Shown: piece after piece, positions 59,630 through 64,000 of the stretch
Position numbering within the stretch: position 1 is the first letter of the stretch
Layout: each line of letters opens with the position of its first letter
Assembly: GCA_041797745.1 (NCBI GenBank)
Contig: JBHBZU010000008.1
Coordinates: 1 to 64,000 of the forward strand
Source of the DNA: UBA3871 sp041797745
Lineage (GTDB): Bacteria; Bacillota; Clostridia; Peptostreptococcales; Anaerovoracaceae
Direction: 5' to 3'
DNA: 64,000 bases
Translations under genes and position numbers: made by a program
Notes under the pieces: generated by a model
The model's database searches: none
Seen by the model: the letters and a program-made list of their open reading frames with translations, nothing else
What the model was told of the DNA's origin: nothing

Positions 59630-60999
59630 AAAGTCGGAAGCTTTGCAAAGCTTGCTGAAAGTTCTTCGTCAGTGGGGAGGTAATCATTCATTTCACTCTT
59701 ATTGAACTTTTCGTAAGCCATCATGTCGAAATAGCCTGTGCCCGTCAGCCCGAAAAGAATTGTCTTTTCTTCACCTGTCTCCTTGCATTTTACAGCTTCA
59801 TTTATGGCTGCGCCAATGGCATGACTTGATTCAGGAGCAGGAAGAATACCCTCGACTTTTGCAAAGGTGGTGGCTGCTTCAAAGACTTCGGTTTGCCCAA
59901 TGGTAACGGCTTCCATGTAACCATCATGATAAAGCTGGGAAAGTATAGGGCTCATGCCGTGAAATCTTAATCCGCCTGAATGGTTAGGGGAAGGAATGAA
60001 GCCGCTTCCCAAGGTGTACATTTTAGCTAAGGGGCAAATCATGCCGGTATCGCAAAAATCGTATGCGAATTTGCCTCTTGTGAAGCTGGGGCAGGAAGCG
60101 GGTTCTACTGCGATAATGCGATAATCTCTCTCTCCTCGGAGTTTTTCTCTCATGAAAGGTGCGATTAATCCGCCAAGGTTGGAGCCGCCTCCGGCACAGC
60201 CAATGACTATATCTGGAGTTATGTCGTATTTTTCCAAAGCTGTTTTGGCTTCAAGTCCGATAACGGACTGATGAAGCATTACCTGATTTAGTACAGATCC
60301 CAAAACGTAACGGTAGCCCTCTTGCTTTGTGGCAACTTCCACTGCTTCGGAAATGGCGCAACCCAAGGAACCTGTGGTGTTTGGGTGGTGGGCGAGAATT
60401 TTGCGACCGATTGCGGTGTTGGTTGATGGTGACGGCATTACCGAGGCGCCGTAGGTGCGCATGACTTCACGGCGGAAAGGCTTTTGCTCATAGGAAACCT
60501 TAACCATAAACACCTGACAGTCTAAACCGAAGTGAGCGCATGCCATTGAAAGAGCGGTACCCCATTGTCCGGCTCCTGTCTCAGTTGTAACTCCTTTCAG
60601 ACCTTGTTTTTTGGCATAATATGCTTGGGCGATTGCGGAATTAAGCTTGTGACTGCCACTGGTATTGTTGCCCTCGAACTTGAAATATATTTTAGCCGGT
60701 GTGTCCAAGTGCTTTTCAAGGTTGTAAGCTCGAACTAATGGGGCGGGGCGGTAGGTTTTGTAATAGTCACGGATTTCTTCGGGAATATCGAAAAAAGCCG
60801 TATCATTGTCAAGCTCCTGTTCCACCGGTTCTTCGCAAAAGATTGGTGTAAGCTCAGCCTTTGTAAGAGGCTTTTTAGTTTCAGGATTAAGCAGAGGAGC
60901 GGGCTTTAACGGCATATCGGCGCGAAGATTATACCATTTCTTTGGAAGTTCTGTTTCATCCAAGTAAATTTTGTAGGGAATTTTGTTTAAGTCTTTCAT
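59626..60999 (-). CDS. trpB: TrpB2-like tryptophan synthase beta chain
   Basis: 457 residues. PLP enzyme of the TrpB2 group: Lys in NNTSGSHKLNSAIAQAYYAKKQG, ETGAGQWGTALSMACA, GCAGGGSNLGGL and the C-terminal LTGTGYFDMMAYEKF. Makes tryptophan from indole and serine. Length and lack of a neighbouring trpA point to the stand-alone form that may salvage indole. ATG at 60999 with AAAGGAG upstream is preferred to the longer in-frame start at 61059, which lies in the T-box terminator. A Trp T-box controls it. Confidence 0.94.
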   Translation of the reverse strand: MKDLNKIPYKIYLDETELPKKWYNLRADMPLKPAPLLNPETKKPLTKAELTPIFCEEPVEQELDNDTAFFDIPEEIRDYYKTYRPAPLVRAYNLEKHLDTPAKIYFKFEGNNTSGSHKLNSAIAQAYYAKKQGLKGVTTETGAGQWGTALSMACAHFGLDCQVFMVKVSYEQKPFRREVMRTYGASVMPSPSTNTAIGRKILAHHPNTTGSLGCAISEAVEVATKQEGYRYVLGSVLNQVMLHQSVIGLEAKTALEKYDITPDIVIGCAGGGSNLGGLIAPFMREKLRGERDYRIIAVEPASCPSFTRGKFAYDFCDTGMICPLAKMYTLGSGFIPSPNHSGGLRFHGMSPILSQLYHDGYMEAVTIGQTEVFEAATTFAKVEGILPAPESSHAIGAAINEAVKCKETGEEKTILFGLTGTGYFDMMAYEKFNKSEMNDYLPTDEELSASFAKLPTF

Positions 61000-61041
61000 A
61001 ATAAGTTCTCCTTTCTGCTTGGAGAGAACTTTTGCGGCAAT

Positions 61042-61093
61042 AAAAAAAGCTCTGTCCAAACAATAAAATAAAATTTACTGCTGGGACAAGAGC
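61042..61093 (-). terminator. T-box terminator
   Basis: On the minus strand GCTCTTGTCC pairs with GGACAGAGC (one bulge), followed by seven T. It competes with the antiterminator that includes the T-box sequence. Confidence 0.85.
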
Positions 61094-61347
61094 ATAAACT
61101 CCTGCGGTGCCACCCTGCTTGATACACGACCTGTGCAAGTCGGTGTCTCCTCTCTGTAGCGTACCATCATACGCTTGATTTGATTACGGAGTATCCTCTC
61201 CGTCTTCCCTACTGAAATTCAGGTCGCCCTCAGGAGTCCATTCCCAATACGTAAGCCTACTGCATTCCACCATTCGCAGCTCTCTGTAAGCCTTTCGGCT
61301 CAAGCATCGTGTAGAGGTACTACTCTCCATCAACGGTTTATATATTG
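61042..61347 (-). promoter_or_regulatory. Tryptophan T-box riboswitch
   Basis: The conserved T-box GGTGGCACCGCAGG is at 61114-61101 on the minus strand. The specifier loop reads GAA-TGG-ACTCC, giving codon UGG (61240-61238), which is Trp and fits the TrpB gene. Upstream parts of stem I are also visible (AGAGAGCTGCGAATGGTGG). Binding of uncharged tRNA-Trp is expected to allow readthrough into trpB. Confidence 0.93.
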
Positions 61348-61353
61348 TTTTGT

Positions 61354-61382
61354 ATAATAGCATAGTAAAAGGCAGGTGTCAA
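61354..61382 (-). promoter_or_regulatory. Promoter of T-box-trpB transcript
   Basis: Minus strand: TTGACA (61382-61377), 17-bp spacer, TATTAT (61359-61354). Confidence 0.82.
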
Positions 61383-61478
61383 ACTGTTTTTTTGTTTTTT
61401 GAAAAAACTCCATAACTATTCCACACTAACTTTTGTTTTTTGAATTAGTTTTGAATTAATTCTTTTTTTGAATTAACA

Positions 61479-61503
61479 CGGATAGGGCATTTTGTCCTAT
61501 CCG
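61479..61503 (-). terminator. Hairpin after bioY
   Basis: CGGATAGG (61479-61486) and CCTATCCG (61496-61503), perfect 8 bp. On the minus strand it follows the bioY stop by 14 bp; the T-tract is weak. A TTTTGAATTA motif is repeated three times between it and the T-box promoter. Confidence 0.6.
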
Positions 61504-61516
61504 CCGTATTTTAAAA

Positions 61517-62059
61517 CTAGTTTTGGGTAGCCAGCTTTATGCGATGTTGGAGCTGTGGAGCCACGGCTACTGCAAGAAGCATTTTTGCGATATCTCCGGG
61601 AATAAACGGAATTACGCAAATTCCAAGGGCTGCAACAAAAGTGGTGTCACCCATGAGATGAACAAACCAAAGAGTTCCCAATACGTAGCAAAGAACAGTT
61701 CCTAAAAATATACCTATGAAGTGAAGAATACGCTTTTCAGGGAACTTTTCAATAAATAAACCTCCGATTATAGCCATAAGAATGAAACCGAAGAGGTAAC
61801 CTCCGGTTACTCCGAAAAGCTTTTGCGGGCCGCCTTGGAAGCCTGAAAAAATCGGGAGACCGATTAAGCCTAAAAGCAAGTAAATGAGGAAGCTGATGGT
61901 GCCTCTTTTTGTTCCCAGAAGATAAACAGCAAAATAAATTGCCAAGTTTGTAAGGCTGATTGGAACAGGACCGATGGGAAGTGACAGTGGTCCGAGAATA
62001 CACATTACAGCTGACATGAGTCCAATTAAAGTTAAATCCTTTGTTGTTAGCTTTTTCAT
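61517..62059 (-). CDS. bioY: Biotin ECF transporter S-component BioY
   Basis: 180 residues, six membrane helices. LTLIGLMSAVMCILGPLSLPIGPVPISLTNLAIYFAVYLLG carries the BioY signature over two helices, and GPQKLFGVTGGYLFGFILMA follows. It binds biotin and couples to EcfA1A2T. The start at 62059 has CAGGAGT upstream; the longer in-frame start at 62086 is not supported. A BirA-like operator overlaps its promoter. Confidence 0.95.
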   Translation of the reverse strand: MKKLTTKDLTLIGLMSAVMCILGPLSLPIGPVPISLTNLAIYFAVYLLGTKRGTISFLIYLLLGLIGLPIFSGFQGGPQKLFGVTGGYLFGFILMAIIGGLFIEKFPEKRILHFIGIFLGTVLCYVLGTLWFVHLMGDTTFVAALGICVIPFIPGDIAKMLLAVAVAPQLQHRIKLATQN

Positions 62060-62137
62060 TTTAATACTCCTGTTAATTATTAGCATTTAATAATACTTAA
62101 AATTTATATATTTGGTATGTCCTTTATTGACACTAAT

Positions 62138-62167
62138 AGAATAGCAGTCATGTAGCAGAATTGTCAA
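62138..62167 (-). promoter_or_regulatory. bioY promoter
   Basis: Minus strand: TTGACA (62167-62162), 18-bp spacer, TATTCT (62143-62138). The -35 lies in the left arm of the BirA-type operator. Confidence 0.6.
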
Positions 62168-62194
62168 CTAAAAAATTATATCAAGTTGACAATT
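62159..62194. promoter_or_regulatory. BirA-type biotin operator
   Basis: AATTGTCAAC (62159-62168) and GTTGACAATT (62185-62194) are perfect inverse complements with a 16-bp spacer, matching the TTGTxAAC-N-GTTxACAA pattern of biotin repressor sites in Bacillota. It covers the bioY -35 and would repress bioY when biotin is plentiful. Confidence 0.85.
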
Positions 62195-62245
62195 AGAGGC
62201 TAAGAATATATAATGTGAACGTGGAATTGTAAACCCTTAAAAGAA

Positions 62246-62277
62246 TTGTAAACCTAGGGAAAATATTTTTTTAACAA
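62246..62277. promoter_or_regulatory. Possible weak second BirA site before bioB
   Basis: TTGTAAAC (62246-62253), 16 bp, TTTAACAA (62270-62277). The spacing equals that of the bioY operator, but the arms match imperfectly. Confidence 0.4.
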
Positions 62278-62471
62278 ACTTTTGACAGGTAATAAGTAAG
62301 GTAAGTGACACAAAATCAATTTTTAATATGTCTCCAAAGACTGATTAAAGCTAAAGGGAATATAATGTGAAAAAGAAAAAATATGGCAAAAAGTAAAACA
62401 AATAAACACATTCTAAATACAAATTAGAGGCTTTTAGTGAGTTTTGCGAATGAATTGAAAAAAATTCAAAT

Positions 62472-62503
62472 TACTTTTTAATTTTCATGAAAATTAAAAA
62501 GTA
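62472..62503. repeat. Perfect 32-bp palindrome upstream of bioB
   Basis: TACTTTTTAATTTTCA followed directly by its reverse complement TGAAAATTAAAAAGTA, with no spacer. Confidence 0.85.
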
Positions 62504-62622
62504 TATACAAGCGAATTGAAAAAACTTGAGACAACTTACAAACTTATAAATAAAAAATTAAGGGAGATTGGCAAATTTATTGGAATTGACGAAATTAGCC
62601 AATTTAGAAAGGCGGTAATTAA

Positions 62623-63594
62623 ATGGACATTATGAAACTTGCGCAGGAAATAGTTGCAGGAAGACGACTTGGGAGAAAAGATGACCTTAGCTTCTTTGAA
62701 GAGTGCAACCTTGAAGAACTCTGCAAAGGAGCGGATTTAATAAGAGAAAACTTGGTAGGAGAGAAGGTGGACTTGTGTGCCATCATAAACGGTCGTAGCG
62801 GTAAATGCCCTGAAGACTGCAAATACTGCGCGCAGTCATCTCATTATCAGACTGATTGCAAGGTCTATCCTTTCATTTCCGAAGATAAAATTGTGGAAAA
62901 CTGCAAGCTCTATGAAAGAGAGGGAGCGGATAGATACTCCATTGTCACTGCCGGAAAGAATTTGAACGGAGAAGAATTTAAAAAGGCCTTACGTGCTTAC
63001 GAGAGGATGGGAAAGGAATGTAAAATCGGACTTTGCGCATCCATGGGCTTTCTTTCAGAGGAACAGTTATTGCAGCTGAAAGAGGTAGGTGTTACCAATT
63101 ATCATTGTAATATTGAAACTTCAAGAGCCAACTTTCCCAATATATGTACTACTCACAGTTTTGAGCAGAAGCTGGAAATGGTTAAAAAGATAAAAAGGGC
63201 AGGGCTTAATGTGTGTTCAGGTGGAATTATCGGAATGGGCGAAACGTGGAAAGACAGGATAGACATGGCTTTAGAGCTGGCAGAGCTCGACGTGGCTTCC
63301 ATTCCCCTTAACAGTCTAATGGCTATTAAGGGAACACCTTTTGAAAATATGGAAAAACTTTCTGAAAAGGATATACTTCGAACCGTCGCCATTTTTAGAT
63401 TCATTAATCCTGATAAAATGATTAGACTGGCGGCAGGTAGAGCTTTATTGACAGGAGACGGAGAAATTGCTTTCAAATCGGGAGCCTCTGCCACAATTAC
63501 AGGAGATATGCTGACTACCGCAGCTTGTGCAACAATTCGCAGCGATAGAGAAATGCTAAAGGGTATTGGTAGAACTGTAGCAGAAAGAATGTAA
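62623..63594 (+). CDS. bioB: Biotin synthase
   Basis: 323 residues. Radical SAM enzyme that inserts sulfur into dethiobiotin. CPEDCKYCAQS is the Cys-x3-Cys-x2-Cys cluster motif, and ASMGFLSEEQLLQLKEVGV, NCNIETSR-like YHCNIETSR and GGIIGMGETWKDR are family motifs. RBS GAAAGGCGG. Divergent from bioY across 563 bp; no bioA/D/F nearby. Confidence 0.97.
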   Translation: MDIMKLAQEIVAGRRLGRKDDLSFFEECNLEELCKGADLIRENLVGEKVDLCAIINGRSGKCPEDCKYCAQSSHYQTDCKVYPFISEDKIVENCKLYEREGADRYSIVTAGKNLNGEEFKKALRAYERMGKECKIGLCASMGFLSEEQLLQLKEVGVTNYHCNIETSRANFPNICTTHSFEQKLEMVKKIKRAGLNVCSGGIIGMGETWKDRIDMALELAELDVASIPLNSLMAIKGTPFENMEKLSEKDILRTVAIFRFINPDKMIRLAAGRALLTGDGEIAFKSGASATITGDMLTTAACATIRSDREMLKGIGRTVAERM

Positions 63595-63629
63595 AAAAAT
63601 ATAATAAGATATGCTTTTTAATCATAAAG

Positions 63630-63672
63630 AAAGAAGATAAAAGAGAAGATACAAAAGAAGATAAAAAAGGTA
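63630..63672. repeat. Short purine-rich direct repeats after bioB
   Basis: Three imperfect copies of AGAAGATAAAAG in tandem-like array. No terminator is visible after bioB. Confidence 0.4.
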
Positions 63673-63714
63673 CATGATAAGCATTGTATACTTTACAAAA
63701 CAGTATGTAAGATT

Positions 63715-63744
63715 TTGACTTTTTTCCTTGAAATATGTTATAAT
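63715..63744 (+). promoter_or_regulatory. Promoter of final partial gene
   Basis: TTGACT at 63715-63720, 18-bp spacer, TATAAT at 63739-63744, 51 bp before the ATG. Confidence 0.7.
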
Positions 63745-63795
63745 TACCGCACAAAGATTATGGATGCCGAGAAAATGAATTGAGAGGATGAGATT

Positions 63796-64000
63796 ATGGA
63801 AGTATTAAATGCCAGTCTAATTCAAGGAACCATTGAAGTGTTTGGAACTATGCTGTCTTTTGTTTCTGTTTTGCTGTTATTTTCATTGACGGGAGGCAAA
63901 CAGAAAAGTGTAAAGATACTGCTGCTGCTTTTGCTGGTAAACAGTTATTCTTTGTTAAATGAAGCCATATGGTATCTTTTTGGTGAAGATGGTGGAAATA
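63796..64000 (+). CDS. Membrane protein, 3' end outside window
   Basis: 68 codons are visible. Two hydrophobic segments appear: TMLSFVSVLLLFSLTGG and KILLLLLLVNSYSLLNEAIWYLF. RBS GAGAGGA precedes ATG 63796. The layout could be the sensor part of a histidine kinase or GGDEF protein, but too little is present to name it. Confidence 0.6.
   Translation, partial: MEVLNASLIQGTIEVFGTMLSFVSVLLLFSLTGGKQKSVKILLLLLLVNSYSLLNEAIWYLFGEDGGN

Larger units (their letters stand above)
62195..62622 (+). other. AT-rich non-coding leader of bioB
   Basis: No gene seen. It contains two TTGTAAAC half-sites at 62227 and 62246, a weak partner TTTAACAA at 62270-62277, and a 32-bp perfect palindrome at 62472-62503. 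No convincing promoter was pinned down. Confidence 0.55.

Noticed and set aside
1..64000. CRISPR array or insertion sequence
   Set aside because: No regularly spaced repeat array, transposase or terminal inverted repeat pair was found.

Overview
The window reads as chromosome from a low-GC anaerobic Bacillota of class Clostridia. The grounds are purine-rich AGGAGG ribosome sites, occasional TTG/GTG starts, zinc-binding (Cys-containing) forms of S14, S4, L36 and adenylate kinase, a tryptophan T-box, an ECF transporter module, an ion-pumping Rnf complex and an HD-GYP/GGDEF protein. Genus cannot be fixed from sequence alone. No phage, insertion sequence, rRNA gene or CRISPR array was seen.

Layout. 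1-2.7 kb: 3' part of a chemoreceptor. 3.0-5.2 kb: a BTAD-type regulator and a secreted transglutaminase-like protein. 5.2-9.1 kb: a compact type IV pilus/type II secretion-like operon (PilC/GspF, four small pilin-like membrane proteins, PilT). 9.3-14.5 kb: a BMP-type nucleoside ABC importer. 14.6-17.2 kb: a membrane protein, a PHP phosphoesterase and a PC4/YdbC-like DNA-binding protein. 17.7-21.4 kb: a nucleoside kinase, a PfkB sugar kinase and pseudouridine-5'-phosphate glycosidase. With the importer these form a nucleoside uptake and salvage neighbourhood.

22.0-37.4 kb: the complete S10-spc-alpha supercluster, rpsJ to rplQ, including secY, adk, map, infA and rpoA. It is preceded by a promoter and a long structured leader. 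S3 carries a long repeat-bearing tail. 37.5-44.5 kb: a PAS-GGDEF-HD-GYP protein, ecfA1-ecfA2-ecfT, a TrmB with two insertions, and an aminotransferase. 44.6-46.1 kb: tRNA-Gly(CCC), a 57-bp duplication of its 3' end around a palindrome-rich segment, a Fic protein, and palindromic non-coding DNA.

46.1-52.6 kb: a lipoprotein ApbE fused to rhodanese, divergent from rnfCDGEAB; ApbE is expected to flavinylate RnfG and RnfD. 52.6-56.1 kb: small membrane proteins, including a NusG-domain-II/Gx-transporter pair and a DUF2752 gene whose promoter lies inside a perfect inverted repeat. 56.1-61.4 kb: a DMT transporter, glutaminase, a DUF4143 ATPase and a TrpB2-like enzyme under a Trp T-box. 61.5-63.6 kb: divergent bioY and bioB, with a clear BirA-type operator at bioY. 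BioY is an ECF S-component and could use the EcfA1A2T module found 20 kb away. The window ends inside a membrane protein.

The observations most worth a second look are the S10-operon leader, the tRNA-Gly duplication element, the minimal pilus-like operon, the ApbE-rhodanese fusion, the extended S3 and TrmB proteins, and several large perfect palindromes at promoters.
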